Part shown: one piece after another, positions 1 through 9,684 of the stretch
Layout: each line of letters starts with the position of its first letter
Position numbering within the stretch: position 1 is the first letter of the stretch
Origin: Sphingomonas daechungensis
GTDB lineage: Bacteria > Pseudomonadota > Alphaproteobacteria > Sphingomonadales > Sphingomonadaceae
DNA: 64,000 bases
Direction: 5' to 3'
NCBI RefSeq assembly: GCF_014489495.1
Contig: NZ_CP060780.1
Coordinates: 1,189,001-1,253,000, forward strand
Made by a program: the position numbers and the translations under genes
Notes under the pieces: model-generated
The model's database searches: none
Told to the model about the DNA's origin: nothing
What the model saw: the letters and a program-made list of their open reading frames with translations, nothing else

Positions 1-344
1 CCTCTCTTCTGGAGGCGCTGGCCAAGGAAGCGGAGAAAGCCGGCCGCGTCCCGTCCGTCTACGTCCAGGTGAATATCGGCGAGGAGGAGCAGAAGGGCGG
101 CTGCGCGATCGATGAGGTCGGGTCGCTGGTTCAGGCTGTCCGCTCCTCGCCGCTGCCGCTCGCTGGTCTGATGGCGATTCCGCCGCAGGATGTGGAGCCC
201 GGGCCCTATTTCGCACTGCTCGCGAAACTGGCGCGAGATCTTGCTGTCGACGGCCTCAGCATGGGCATGTCATCGGACTTCAAGCCCGCCGTGATGCTCG
301 GCGGGACCGTGGTCCGCGTCGGAACGGCCTTGTTCGAGGATTGA
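1..344 (+). CDS. yggS: YggS/PROSC-family pyridoxal-phosphate-binding protein, 3' end only
   Basis: This is the C-terminal part of a PLP homeostasis protein; the gene starts before the window and reads in the frame beginning at base 3. The family binds pyridoxal 5'-phosphate without known enzymatic turnover and buffers vitamin B6 and amino-acid pools in the cytoplasm. Visible family signatures are the VNIGEEEQKGG strand, which lines up with the conserved 'VNi..e.qK.G' block, LAGLMAIPP, the phosphate-binding LSMGMSSDF motif and the terminal GTVVRVGTALF. The stop at 342-344 lies 20 bases before the ATG of the next gene, so the two may be co-transcribed. Confidence 0.9.
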   Translation, partial: SLLEALAKEAEKAGRVPSVYVQVNIGEEEQKGGCAIDEVGSLVQAVRSSPLPLAGLMAIPPQDVEPGPYFALLAKLARDLAVDGLSMGMSSDFKPAVMLGGTVVRVGTALFED

Positions 345-364
345 GCGAGGCTAGTCTCCATTTC

Positions 365-865
365 ATGCGTTGGCTCGCAGCCTTGTTCCTGATCCTGGCG
401 GCGCCCGCCTCGGCCTTCGCGCCGATCTTTGCTGGCGGCCAGTGGGCGGCACTCGATCGCGGGAATAGCTGCGAGGCCGCGACACGAGCCGTCCGCATTG
501 CCGAAAAGGGCAAGGTCCAGGCGCGAGCCGGCTTTGCCTTTGACGTATCCGGCCCCCGTCACGGCCAATTCTTCGCCCAACTCAGCCGAATGCCGCGCCC
601 CGGCTCCACGGTGATTCTCACCGTCGGCGACCAACCCTTCCTCCTAGCCGCCGGCAGCGGCTGGGCGTGGAGCCGCGATCCGGCGCAGGAGGCGGCAATC
701 ATCGCCGCGGCTCGCTCAGCCGGCGGGATGCGGATCGAGTCCCGCGACCAGGCGGGCGCTCGGTTCATCGATCGCTATCTGCTCGAAGGCGCCGCGACTG
801 CCATCGATGCGGCGGCCGCCCGTTGCGCGACGGCCAAGCTGGCAAAATCAGGCCGCAATCCCTAG
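365..865 (+). CDS. Secreted protein, possibly related to invasion-associated locus B family
   Basis: A 166-residue protein with a clear N-terminal signal peptide ([19 protein letters not shown]), so it is probably periplasmic or envelope-associated. The ATG at 365 was chosen because it begins the hydrophobic leader; a TTG at 341 would add eight residues and overlap the preceding stop. Two cysteines are visible, one near residue 40 and one close to the end, separated by a beta-rich stretch with '[20 protein letters not shown]' and a late '[13 protein letters not shown]' segment. That arrangement resembles IalB-like proteins, which end in a similar 'ysL.G...Ai..a...C' block, but the match is from memory and weak. 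It lies directly before rlmN. Confidence 0.55.
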   Translation: MRWLAALFLILAAPASAFAPIFAGGQWAALDRGNSCEAATRAVRIAEKGKVQARAGFAFDVSGPRHGQFFAQLSRMPRPGSTVILTVGDQPFLLAAGSGWAWSRDPAQEAAIIAAARSAGGMRIESRDQAGARFIDRYLLEGAATAIDAAAARCATAKLAKSGRNP

Positions 866-879
866 GTAGGCCGCCTTCC

Positions 880-2055
880 ATGAGTGCCGATACCGCCATC
901 ATGCCGATCCCCGGCCCCGTTGACCCTGTGCCCGTGCCACGGGTCGCGACCCCGCGCGCCGACGGCAGAGTGGAGCTCGTCGGCCTGTCGAAAGACCGGA
1001 TCCGGACCGCCCTGGAAGAGGCGGGACTCGATTTGAAGCAGGCCAAGCTCCGCGCCAAGCAGATCTGGCACTGGATCTACAATCGCGGCGTCAGCGACTT
1101 CGAGGCGATGAGCGACATCGCGAAGGCGCAGCGTCCATGGTTCGCCGAGCGATTCGCGATTACCCGGCCCGAGGTGGTGGAGGCCCAGGTCTCGACCGAT
1201 GGAACGCGAAAGTGGCTGCTCAAGACCCACGACGGTCATGATTTCGAAATGGTGTTCATCCCGGATGCCGACCGCGGAACCTTGTGCGTGTCGAGCCAGG
1301 TCGGCTGCACGCTCAACTGCCGTTTCTGCCACACCGGTACGATGCAGCTCGTCCGCAACCTCGAGCCGTCGGAAATCGTCGGCCAGGTCATGCTTGCCCG
1401 CGACGCCCTTGGCGAATGGCCGAGCCAGCCCGAAGGCCGCATGCTTACCAACATCGTGATGATGGGCATGGGCGAGCCTCTCTATAATTTCGAGAACGTC
1501 CGCGACGCGCTCAAGATCGTAATGGACGGCGATGGCCTCGGCCTTTCGAAGCGCCGAATCACCCTGTCGACGAGCGGCGTCGTCCCGATGATGGAGCGCG
1601 CTGGCGAGGAAATCGGCGTGAACCTCGCTGTCTCGCTGCACGCGGTGACCAAGGAAGTCCGCGACGAGATTGTCCCGCTCAATCGCAAGTACGGCATCGA
1701 CCAATTGCTGGAGGCCTGCGCGGCTTACCCGGGCGCAAACAACGCCCGGCGGATCACGTTCGAATATGTGATGCTGAAGGACAAGAACGACAGCGACGAC
1801 GATGCCCGCGAGCTCGTTCGACTGATCCGCCAGTACCGGCTGCCGGCCAAGGTCAACCTGATTCCTTTCAATCCGTGGCAGGGCGCAGCTTACGAATGCT
1901 CGACGCCGGAGCGGATCAAGGCGTTCAGCAACATTGTCTTCGAAGCCGGCATCTCGGCGCCGGTGCGCACACCGCGCGGCCGCGACATCGATGCGGCGTG
2001 CGGTCAGTTGAAGACCGCTGCCGAACGTAAGCGTAAGGCTCGCGAAGCCGCCTGA
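880..2055 (+). CDS. rlmN: Dual-specificity 23S rRNA A2503 / tRNA A37 C2-methyltransferase RlmN
   Basis: A radical-SAM enzyme of 391 residues that methylates C2 of adenosine 2503 in 23S rRNA and of A37 in some tRNAs, tuning peptidyl-transferase fidelity. The radical SAM CxxxCxxC cluster motif is seen in CTLNCRFC, followed by [19 protein letters not shown] is the SAM-binding motif, and the C-terminal [12 protein letters not shown] block carries one of the two catalytic cysteines used for the methyl-cysteine intermediate. The ATG at 880 gives a leader of about 25 proline-rich residues before the conserved core, which is common in alphaproteobacterial RlmN; longer in-frame upstream sequence overlaps the previous gene and is not protein-like. 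Confidence 0.95.
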   Translation: MSADTAIMPIPGPVDPVPVPRVATPRADGRVELVGLSKDRIRTALEEAGLDLKQAKLRAKQIWHWIYNRGVSDFEAMSDIAKAQRPWFAERFAITRPEVVEAQVSTDGTRKWLLKTHDGHDFEMVFIPDADRGTLCVSSQVGCTLNCRFCHTGTMQLVRNLEPSEIVGQVMLARDALGEWPSQPEGRMLTNIVMMGMGEPLYNFENVRDALKIVMDGDGLGLSKRRITLSTSGVVPMMERAGEEIGVNLAVSLHAVTKEVRDEIVPLNRKYGIDQLLEACAAYPGANNARRITFEYVMLKDKNDSDDDARELVRLIRQYRLPAKVNLIPFNPWQGAAYECSTPERIKAFSNIVFEAGISAPVRTPRGRDIDAACGQLKTAAERKRKAREAA

Positions 2056-2105
2056 TTGCCCGCGCCACCGCAACGTGGCAGGTCCGTTCCGTTGCGGAGG
2101 TGCGG

Positions 2106-3386
2106 ATGGCCTTGATCGGACGTTTCATTGAACAGATCCTGCCGGTCGGCAGCATCACCCTCGTCCAGCCGGATGGCGGACGAGAGACATACGGACCGGG
2201 CGGCGGCAAGCACGTCACTGTTCGGCTTCACGACCGTCGCGCTGCCTTCGAACTCTTCCGCAACCCGCGGCTGAAGCTTGGCGAGCACTACATGGACGGC
2301 CGGTTGACGATCGAGGATGGCACGATCCTCGACCTGCTCGAGCTCATTGTCGGCGCGAAGCCCTGGGAACAGGGCAAGCGAAAGGGGCTGGGGAAGGGCA
2401 AAGCCAAGGCGTTCAAGCGCTTCTTCCGCCGCAACGACCCGACCAAATCCCGGCGGAACGTCGCGCACCACTATGACGTCGGCAATCAGCTCTACGAGCT
2501 CTTCCTGGATCGCGACCTTCAGTACAGCTGCGCCTACTTCACCGATCCCGACAACACGCTCGAGCAGGCGCAAGAAGACAAGAAGGCTCACATCGCGGCG
2601 AAGCTCTACCTGAAGCCCGGCCAGAAGGTGCTAGACATCGGCTGCGGTTGGGGCGGGACGGCACTCTATCTCAATCGCGTCGCCGACGTTGACGTCCTCG
2701 GCATTACGCTGTCCGAGGAGCAGCTGAAGGTCGCCCGGCAGCGCGCCAGGGACGCCGGCGTTTCAGATCGCGTCCGCTTCGAGCTGATTGATTATCGCCA
2801 TCTCGACGGCCACTTCGACCGGATCGTCTCGATCGGCATGTTCGAACACGTCGGCGCGGCCCACTACGACGAATTCTTCGCCAAGTGCCGCGATCTGCTG
2901 ACCGACGATGGGGTCATGCTGCTGCACACGATCGGCAAGCTGGGCGGCCCCGGGACGCCAGATCCGTTCACCGACAAATGGATCTTTCCTGGCTACCATC
3001 TGCCGAGCCTGTCGCAGATGTCGACGTCGACCGAGAAGGTGAAGCTGATCGCGAGCGACTTCGAGATGCTTCGGCTGCACTACGCCTACACGTTGCGCGA
3101 ATGGCTACGGCGGTTCACCAACGCACATGACAAGGTGGTAAAGCTCTACGACGAGAAGTTCTTCCGGATGTGGGAATTCTATCTCGCCGGCGGGATCGTG
3201 ATGTTCGAGAGCGGCGCGGCCTGCAACTACCAGGTGCAATACATCCGCGATCGCCGTGCAGTGCCGATTACGCGCGATTACATGGCAGAGGCCGAGGCCC
3301 GCTATCGCAAGTCGCTGATGGCTCCCGCAGCGAAGAAGCGGCCAAGTCAGGCACGCAAGGCGGAAGCTGCCGAACCCGTAAAGTAA
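2106..3386 (+). CDS. cfa: Cyclopropane-fatty-acyl-phospholipid synthase family methyltransferase
   Basis: A 426-residue SAM-dependent enzyme that adds a methylene bridge to unsaturated acyl chains of membrane phospholipids. Residues about 1-110 form the lipid-binding N-terminal domain (HYMDGRLTIEDGT). The methyltransferase domain follows, with FTDPDNTLEQAQ and the SAM-binding VLDIGCGWGG near residue 175, then ERIVSIGMFEHVG-like FDRIVSIGMFEHVGA and FPGYHLPSLSQ, all typical of Cfa. The ATG at 2106 sits five bases after GCGGAGG, a good ribosome-binding site; a GTG at 2100 inside that site is unlikely. The lysine-rich tail is not conserved in the family. Confidence 0.93.
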   Translation: MALIGRFIEQILPVGSITLVQPDGGRETYGPGGGKHVTVRLHDRRAAFELFRNPRLKLGEHYMDGRLTIEDGTILDLLELIVGAKPWEQGKRKGLGKGKAKAFKRFFRRNDPTKSRRNVAHHYDVGNQLYELFLDRDLQYSCAYFTDPDNTLEQAQEDKKAHIAAKLYLKPGQKVLDIGCGWGGTALYLNRVADVDVLGITLSEEQLKVARQRARDAGVSDRVRFELIDYRHLDGHFDRIVSIGMFEHVGAAHYDEFFAKCRDLLTDDGVMLLHTIGKLGGPGTPDPFTDKWIFPGYHLPSLSQMSTSTEKVKLIASDFEMLRLHYAYTLREWLRRFTNAHDKVVKLYDEKFFRMWEFYLAGGIVMFESGAACNYQVQYIRDRRAVPITRDYMAEAEARYRKSLMAPAAKKRPSQARKAEAAEPVK

Positions 3387-3412
3387 GAGGCCCGACGAAA
3401 ACGCCGGGCCTC
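3387..3412. terminator. Hairpin between convergent genes
   Basis: A perfect 8-base inverted repeat, GAGGCCCG at 3387-3394 and CGGGCCTC at 3405-3412, with a 10-base loop. It begins one base after the cfa stop and precedes the end of the convergent EF-hand gene, so it could serve both. There is no strong T run on either side, so the terminator call rests on position and stem strength. Confidence 0.5.
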
Positions 3413-3431
3413 CAAGATCGATTGGAGCAGA

Positions 3432-4028
3432 TTAACCGCGGTGCTCGGTGCGCATGCGCTGATGCAGCTGCTTGCGCTCATCCGGCGTGATCTGGCCGTC
3501 CTTGTTGGCGTCGGCCATGTCGAAATGCCTGAGGGCTGCAGCCTGGGCTTCCTGCAAAGTCACGCGGCCGTCCTTGTCGGCGTCGGCCATCTCGAACATG
3601 TGACCGCCGAAGTTGGCCATTCCGCCATGCATTCCGCGGCCTCCTCGGTCCGGACGTCCGTCGCCGTCCTTGTCGCGCGACGCCATGCGCTGCTCGCGCT
3701 GCGCAGCTCCGGCATCCCACTCGGCCCGGCTCACGGAGCCATCGCGATTGGCATCGAGCCGCTCGAAGGCATTCTCGCGGCGGTCGTCGCGGCGATTGTC
3801 CATTTTGGCGGCGAACTTGGCGCGGAAAGCCTGCGAGGCCGCATCGGCTTCGTTCTTGGTAATGGCGCCATCATGGTTCGCGTCGACTTTCGCGAAATGC
3901 TCGGCGACCTTGGCCTGGACATCGGCGCGGGTGTGCGTGCGTTGGGCCGCTGGCGCTGTGGGCGCGACCTGCGCGGCTGCCGCAACCGAGGCCAGCAACA
4001 CGGCTCCACCAATCAATATCGTCTTCAT
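3432..4028 (-). CDS. Exported EF-hand calcium-binding protein
   Basis: A 198-residue protein with a signal peptide (MKTILIGGAVLLASVAAAAQ) and four recognisable EF-hand loops: DANHDGAITKNE, DANRDGSVSRAE, DADKDGRVTLQE and DANKDGQITPDE. Each has Asp at positions 1, 3 and 5, Gly at 6 and Glu at 12, so all four look able to bind calcium. A fifth, partial 'DKDGDGRPD' segment lies between loops two and three. It should act in the periplasm as a calcium buffer or sensor; no enzymatic domain is present. It is transcribed convergently with cfa and divergently from the glycosyltransferase cluster. Confidence 0.85.
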   Translation of the reverse strand: MKTILIGGAVLLASVAAAAQVAPTAPAAQRTHTRADVQAKVAEHFAKVDANHDGAITKNEADAASQAFRAKFAAKMDNRRDDRRENAFERLDANRDGSVSRAEWDAGAAQREQRMASRDKDGDGRPDRGGRGMHGGMANFGGHMFEMADADKDGRVTLQEAQAAALRHFDMADANKDGQITPDERKQLHQRMRTEHRG

Positions 4029-4192
4029 CGGAGTGGTCCTCCCTCAAAAGAAAGTGTCATCCGGTTAAGAGATGTAAGCTGTATCCTTCTTGAATGGTGC
4101 GCGCCTTCGGTGGCAAGGCCGACCTTTATGACATTTGCGTGTCGAAGCATTTTCACGAGGTAGGTACGGCGGCCGGATGACGGGGGCCAATC

Positions 4193-5769
4193 ATGACGAT
4201 GACTGCCGCGCCGCCGCGGCCGCCCGGACCGCGCCCGTGGTGGGAGACGCGGCCGTTCATCGCGCTGCTGATCCTGATCTCGATGGTGCCGCTGCTGTAT
4301 CCGCCGGTGCCGCCCTGGTCGATCTACTCGGCCACATGGGCCGATACAGGGTTCAGCTCGACCTCGGCGATTCACCGTGGCTCTCGCAATATTACGAATT
4401 TCACTGGGCCGCGATCGGCAACCTTGGCGTCGACCTGCTGGTGCAGTTGCTCGCTCCGATCTTCGGGCTCGAACTGGCGGTGAAGCTCATCATCCTCGCG
4501 ATCCCGCCGATGACCGTGGCCGGATTCCTGTGGGTGGCGCGGGAAGTGCACAACCGGATCCCGCCAACGGCGATCTTTGCCTTGCCGCTCGCTTATTCGC
4601 ACCCGTTCCTGTTCGGGTTCGTGAACTTCTCCCTGTCGATGGCGCTCGCGTTTCTCGCGTTCGGTCTCTGGCTGAGGCTCGGCCGCCTCGGGAAAACCCG
4701 GCTGAGAGCCGCGCTGTTCGTTCCGATTTCGGTTTTCATCTTCATCACCCACACGTTCGGGTGGGGAACGCTCGGAATGCTGTGCTTCTCGGCTGAGGCC
4801 GTTCGTCAGCACGACCGCGGCGCCAACTGGTTTCGCGCCGGCTACCGCGCGGCTCTTCATGCCTCGAGCCTGGCGCTTCCGATCGTCTTCATGCTCGTCT
4901 GGCGCAGCGACGCTCCTCCCGGACAGACGGCCGACTGGTTCAACTGGGAGGCAAAGTTCCAGTGGCTAAAGATGATCTTTCGCGATCGCTGGAAGAACTG
5001 GGACCTGATTTCAGCAGCGATTCTGGTCGCCGTGATGGTCGAGTGCATCCGCAATCCCCGGCTGGGCTTCTCGCGAAACCTCGGCTTCTCCGCGCTCGTG
5101 ATGTTCCTGGTGTTCATCATGCTTCCGCGGATCATCTTCGGTTCCGCCTATGCCGACATGCGGTTGACGCCTTTCCTCTTCGCACTGGTCCTGTTGGCCA
5201 TCCGCTTCCGTTCCGATACCCACAAGCGCACGGCGAACGTGCTCGCGGTCCTCGGCATGGCTTTCTATCTCGCGCGGATCGCCACGACGACGGCCAGCTT
5301 CGCGATGGCTGCGAACGACCATCGGAATAAGCTTGAGGCGCTGAACTACGTTCCGATGGGCGCGAAGGTCGCCAGCCTGGTCGGCCAAGGTTGCGTAGAC
5401 TGGTGGTCGATGCCGCGAAATAGCCACCTCGGGGCGATGGTGATCGTTCGCCGGCAGGGCTTTTCGAACGACCAGTGGGACATTGCCGGCACCAACCTGA
5501 TGAACATCCGATACGATGCGGGAGCGTTTTCGTCTGATCCGACGGAGATCGTCCGGCCGTCGAGGTGCCGGATCGCGAGGAAGTGGCGGATCGTGAACAA
5601 CAGGCTTCGCGGGGATTGGAAGATCGATACCGCGCTCAAGAATCTTCCGCGCGACAAGTTCGACTATGTTTGGATCGTCGACGTTGCGCCTTATGATATG
5701 AAACTCGTCAGTGGGATGACGCCGGTCTGGAAAGGCTCACGCTCGATGCTCTATCGTATCGACAAATGA
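4193..5769 (+). CDS. Polytopic membrane protein, GT-C glycosyltransferase-like (one frame break)
   Basis: A multi-pass inner-membrane protein of about 526 residues when the frame is repaired. The reading starts at ATG 4193 (MTMTAAPPRPPG, then a hydrophobic segment), and the frame changes at the CCC at 4313-4315. Adding one base there joins PPVPP to LVDLLGHMGRYRVQLDL and the rest of the protein. Many hydrophobic segments follow, with a soluble C-terminal region of about 130 residues. The 'GHMGRY..QL' entry loop, the general topology and the position next to a GT2 transferase and GtrA suggest a transferase using lipid-linked sugars, but no catalytic motif is certain. Its stop overlaps the next start (ATGA at 5766). 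Confidence 0.65.
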
Positions 5770-6818
5770 CCGGCCTTTCAGTCGTCGTCCCTTGCTTCAA
5801 CGAGGAAGCGTGCCTGCCAGAGCTTCACCGGCGGCTGTCGGCGGCCGCGCAATCCGCGGCGGGGCAGGACTATGAGCTGGTCTTCATCAACGATGGCTCG
5901 CGCGACCGCAGCTGGGACGTCATGCGGCAGATTGCTGCGGCCGACGATCACGTCGTCGCGATCAACCTGTCGCGCAATCATGGCCATCAGCTCGCGCTGA
6001 CCGCAGGCCTCGACCTGTGCCGGGGCGAGAAGATCCTGATCATCGACGCAGACCTCCAGGATCCGCCCGAGCTGCTTCCGGCAATGCTCGAAACCATGCA
6101 CGATCAGGATGCCGACGTGGTCTATGGTGTTCGACGCAGCCGCGCCGGCGAGACGGCGTTCAAGCGCGCCACCGCGCACGGGTTCTATCGCCTTCTGTCA
6201 CGCGCGACAGAGATCGAGATTCCCGTCGACACCGGCGACTTCCGGCTGATGAGCCGCCGGGCGCTCGAGGCCTTGCTGGCGATGCCCGAGCAGTCGCGCT
6301 TCATTCGCGGAATGGTCGCCTGGATCGGCTTCCGGCAGGTCCCGCTTCCTTACGACCGCGACCAGCGTTTCGCTGGCCATACGAAATACCCGTTGGGGAA
6401 GATGGTGCGCTTCGCGTTCGACGCCCTCACGGGCTTTTCGTCAGCACCGCTGAAGCTCGCCAGCCATGCCGGCCTGGCGCTCTCGCTCGGTTCGCTGCTG
6501 ATGATCGGCTATATCGCCTACGCCTGGATCTCGGGGCAGAACATCCAGGGTTGGACCTCGCTGATGCTCGTGGTGGTCGTGCTCGGCGCGGTCCAAATGT
6601 TCGTTTTGGCACTGATGGGCGAATATATCGGCCGCCTTTACAACGAGGTGAAAGGCCGGCCGCTGTACATTGTGCAGGAGATTGCCGGGGAGAGCCGGCG
6701 GCTGGGAAGCTGGGCTACGTCGCCGAAGCGACGGCGAAGAGCGAAAGCCCGGGCGGAAGCGGCACACGACCGATCACTCGCCGCTCCAGCGCGAAAATCC
6801 GCTCCAAGGCCTGATTGA
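5766..6818 (+). CDS. GT2 family glycosyltransferase, polyprenyl-phosphate (DPM1/GtrB-like) type
   Basis: A 350-residue enzyme that should move a sugar from a nucleotide donor onto polyprenyl phosphate at the cytoplasmic face of the inner membrane. The GT2 core is clear: VVVPCFNEE at the N-terminus, FINDGSRDRS, the metal-binding DADLQDPPEL, and GDFRLMSRRALEAL with RFIRGMVAWIGF. Two C-terminal transmembrane segments (about 240-262 and 275-298) end in GEYIGRLYNEVKGRPLYIV, as in GtrB-like enzymes. It is coupled by a 4-base overlap to the preceding membrane protein. The basic tail of about 35 residues runs 104 bases into the convergent methyltransferase gene, and no earlier stop exists in any forward frame there. 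Confidence 0.9.
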   Translation: MTGLSVVVPCFNEEACLPELHRRLSAAAQSAAGQDYELVFINDGSRDRSWDVMRQIAAADDHVVAINLSRNHGHQLALTAGLDLCRGEKILIIDADLQDPPELLPAMLETMHDQDADVVYGVRRSRAGETAFKRATAHGFYRLLSRATEIEIPVDTGDFRLMSRRALEALLAMPEQSRFIRGMVAWIGFRQVPLPYDRDQRFAGHTKYPLGKMVRFAFDALTGFSSAPLKLASHAGLALSLGSLLMIGYIAYAWISGQNIQGWTSLMLVVVVLGAVQMFVLALMGEYIGRLYNEVKGRPLYIVQEIAGESRRLGSWATSPKRRRRAKARAEAAHDRSLAAPARKSAPRPD

Positions 6819-7443
6819 TGGGTTCGGCCGGAGGCGCGAGGTTCGCGTCGTCCTTGCCGCGAAGCTTGGACGCCAGGCGCTCCGCCATCGCGACCGGAAA
6901 CAACAGGCTGTTGAGATAGCCGATCGCTTCCAGCTTCAGTGGCGATTGCTCGAACAGCCGGGTCAAGGCAGCCTTGGAATAACGACGCTGATGATGGTTC
7001 ACGACATCGTGCGCAGACCACATCCACTGGTGCGCCGGGACGGTCACGAGCAGCTTCCCGCCGGGCTTTAGAACCCGCGCAATTCCATCGAGGGCCGCCT
7101 TGTCATCGGGGATATGTTCGACGACGTCCAAGGCAGCGACCATGTCGTAGCGATCGCTAGGAACGCCCTTCAGTTCGGGCAGCGGCGACGACAGGACCTT
7201 GTGACCAAGCCGTTCCTCCGCCAATTCGCGCGCGATTGCATCGACCTCCAATGCATCGACGCTCCCAAACTCGCCAAGCATCGCGAGGTTGTGGCCAGTG
7301 CCGCAGCCAATCTCGAGCAGTTGCGCGTCCTTCGGAAGAGTCACCTTCCGGCAAATGAGCGCGGCAACCACTTCACGGCGGGCCCGGTACCACCAATGCC
7401 GCTCGTCGTGTTCTGCCATGGCTTCGTAGACCGAGCGATCCAT
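6715..7443 (-). CDS. Class I SAM-dependent methyltransferase
   Basis: A 242-residue methyltransferase with LLEIGCGTGHNL (SAM motif I) near residue 43, DMVAALDVVEHIPDD (motif II region) and LKPGGKLLVTVP (motif III). The aromatic-rich N-terminal EHDERHWWYRARRE segment is typical of methyltransferases that work on membrane lipid-linked glycans or quinone-like substrates. The start at 7443 shares one base with the stop of the upstream gtrA gene (TGATG), so the two are translationally coupled. Together with the convergent GT2 gene this suggests modification of a lipid-linked sugar, but the substrate is not evident. Confidence 0.85.
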   Translation of the reverse strand: MDRSVYEAMAEHDERHWWYRARREVVAALICRKVTLPKDAQLLEIGCGTGHNLAMLGEFGSVDALEVDAIARELAEERLGHKVLSSPLPELKGVPSDRYDMVAALDVVEHIPDDKAALDGIARVLKPGGKLLVTVPAHQWMWSAHDVVNHHQRRYSKAALTRLFEQSPLKLEAIGYLNSLLFPVAMAERLASKLRGKDDANLAPPAEPINQALERIFALERRVIGRVPLPPGLSLFAVASAT

Positions 7444-7850
7444 CAGCGGAAAACCCATTGGCGATTGAGCGTGAAGGTCACGGCAGGTGTAATGAAGAGC
7501 ATCGGCGGAATCGGCGCTGCGCGGCCAAGCTGCAGGTGCGTGAACAGCAGCCAGACCCAGAAGCTGTTGAGGGCATAACTGATCACCGACACTACTACGA
7601 AGCGCATCTTTGTACCGTGAGTCCTCTCCGAGCCGTGGCCCTTGAAGCTCCACTTGCTGTGCATGAAGTATCCGGTGCCGACCGCGATGACGTACGCGAG
7701 GAAATTGCCCAGCTGTGGGTGCCAACGCAGCACCAGCGCCACGATTGCGTACACTCCAACGCCGAGCGCAGTGACGAACGCTCCGCTGATCACGAAGCGA
7801 ATGAGCTGGCCGAAGAGGCGGCGTTGATCGGGGTTTAGCGAGGATAGCAT
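7443..7850 (-). CDS. GtrA-family membrane protein
   Basis: A 135-residue protein with four predicted membrane segments and the family signature 'QLIRFVISGAFVTALGVGVYAIV' region at its N-terminus, a central NFLAYVIAVGTGYFMHSKWSF and a terminal FTLNRQWVF. GtrA proteins are thought to flip polyprenyl-phosphate-linked sugars across the inner membrane. The gene is immediately upstream of, and coupled to, the methyltransferase and close to the GtrB-like GT2, so the three likely belong to one glycan-modification pathway. Its start faces the divergent membrane protein at 7919. Confidence 0.88.
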   Translation of the reverse strand: MLSSLNPDQRRLFGQLIRFVISGAFVTALGVGVYAIVALVLRWHPQLGNFLAYVIAVGTGYFMHSKWSFKGHGSERTHGTKMRFVVVSVISYALNSFWVWLLFTHLQLGRAAPIPPMLFITPAVTFTLNRQWVFR

Positions 7851-7918
7851 TGGAAGACGGTCTGCTTGCTCTGTAGCCGCGCCCCGCTACAGCAGGAAAC
7901 CTTTAAAAAGGGCCAAGC

Positions 7919-9683
7919 TTGAACCGCCTACTCGAGTTCACCGACCGCTACTGGAAATGGATCGTGGTCGGCGTCTGGCTTGGCCTTTGCGGCTATTTTC
8001 TGATCCAGAGATGGACTTCGATCCAGTATTTCGCGCTGGGCGACACGGATGACAATCTGAGGATGAGCCAGGTCAGAGCCCTACTTGCGGGCAGGACTGG
8101 TTCGACCTTCGACAGTATCGCCTGAACCCGCCTTATGGTGCGAACATTCACTGGTCACGCCTCGTCGACCTTCCTCTTGCGGGATCATCCTCGCGCTGCG
8201 CCCGATCGTTGGTGGAATCGCTGCGGAGAAGACTGCGATCGCGATCGCGCCGTTGCTGCCGCTCCTGGTGTTGCTTTTCTCGCTCGCGCTGATCGTCCGG
8301 CGCCTCGTCGATCGCCATGCCTACCCGCTGGTTTTCGTCGCTTTGTTTTTCGCCGGCTCGGCCCTCAACATGTACGCGCCGACGCGGATCGATCACCACG
8401 GCTGGCAGCTTGCCTTGCTGGCGCTGGCCGTAGCCGGGATTGCCGATCCGAAGCGCGCGAGGGCGGCGCGATTGCCGGCATCGCATCGGCGATGTCGCTG
8501 TGGATCGGCCTGGAAATGATCATCTACCTCGCCGTGACGGCGGGCGCGATGGCGCTCTTTTGGGTTGCCGATCTGGGGAGAGGCGTCGGCTCTCGAGCTA
8601 CGCCGTCACCTTTGGAGGAGGCACCGCGTTCGGCTTCCTGGCCTTCGCGTCCTACGCGAACCGTCTTCCGGTCTGCGACGCGCTTTCCCCGGTCTGGCTA
8701 TCCGACGCGTTACTGGGTTCGGCGTTGCTGCTGGGCCTCAGCATGGTCGAAGCGAAGGACTGGAAGCTACGCTTTGTCCTGGCGCTCGGCGCGGGATCAT
8801 CGTTGCTGCTTTCCATGCCCTCGTGTGGCCGCACTGCCTGACCCGGCTCGAAGGGATATCACCGGAAGTCTACCAGCTCTGGATGAGCCACGTGCGGGAA
8901 GCGCGTCCCTGAATCGGCACGGCTGGCAAACGGCGTCCGCGGTGGTGGCGATCCCGCTGACCGGGCTAGTCGGTTGGGGACTTCTGGCTTGGACGAAGCG
9001 GTCCGATCCCGACCTCCTGCGTCGAATCCTCGCGGTCGCTGCCCCCGGGCTTGCTGCAATCCTCCTGCTGCTATGGCAGACCCGCACGGGACCGGCTGCA
9101 CAGGTGCTCGGGCTCGCCGGAGCGACGGCCTTGCTTTGGGTGGCAGTGCCGAAAGCCTGGAATGCCAAGAACTCCGTCATCCGGGTCCTCGGCACGTTCC
9201 TTCTGATTATCATCGGCCTTGGCGCCGCGATTCCGTCGGCCAGCTTCTTCTATCCGGTCAAGAAGAAGACGGCCTACGAACGCTCCATCGACAAGGCCAA
9301 CCGGCAGTGTGCCTCCCTATGGGCATGAGGCCGGTCGCCAAGCAGCCGAAAGGCATGGTTTTCACCTTCGTCGATCTCGGCCCGCGGCTGATCACCGTCA
9401 CTCACCATGACACGGTGACAGGTCCTTATCATCGCAACGGAGACCAGATTGCTGACGTCATGAAGGCATTCCGCGGAGGTGAGCCGCAAGCGCACGCCAT
9501 CGTCTCGAAATATCGTTCGGACTATGTGTTGATCTGCCCGAATATGTCGACGGCGACCATCTTCCGGCCGAGGCGAAGAACGGCTTTTACAATCAGCTGG
9601 TGGCCGGCAAGGTCCCGTCCTGGCTTACGCCGGTAGCGCTGCCCAAGGATTCGCCGTTCCTGATGTGGCGGGTGAAGCCCTAG
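7919..9683 (+). CDS. Polytopic membrane protein, GT-C-like; eight single-base frame breaks
   Basis: A membrane protein of about 590 residues that can be read end to end only after adding one base at each of eight sites: about 8089-8091, 8181-8183, 8461-8463, 8575-8578, 8793-8795, 8907-8909, 9315-9317 and 9566. All are short G or C runs. The repaired protein starts MNRLLEFTDRYWKWIVVGVW, has GDTDDNLRMSQVRALLAG followed by a 'NPPYGANIHWSRLVD' loop, many membrane segments and a soluble C-terminal domain with two or three cysteines, ending LMWRVKP. The acidic DDNLR loop after the first helix is typical of GT-C transferases. It is divergent from gtrA and likely part of the same glycosylation locus. 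Confidence 0.6.
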
Positions 9684-9684
9684 C

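Noticed and set aside
862-2073. Long minus-strand open frame across rlmN
   Set aside because: Antisense to a well-conserved gene; composition is His/Asp/Arg-rich as expected of a high-GC shadow frame, and it has no recognisable motif.
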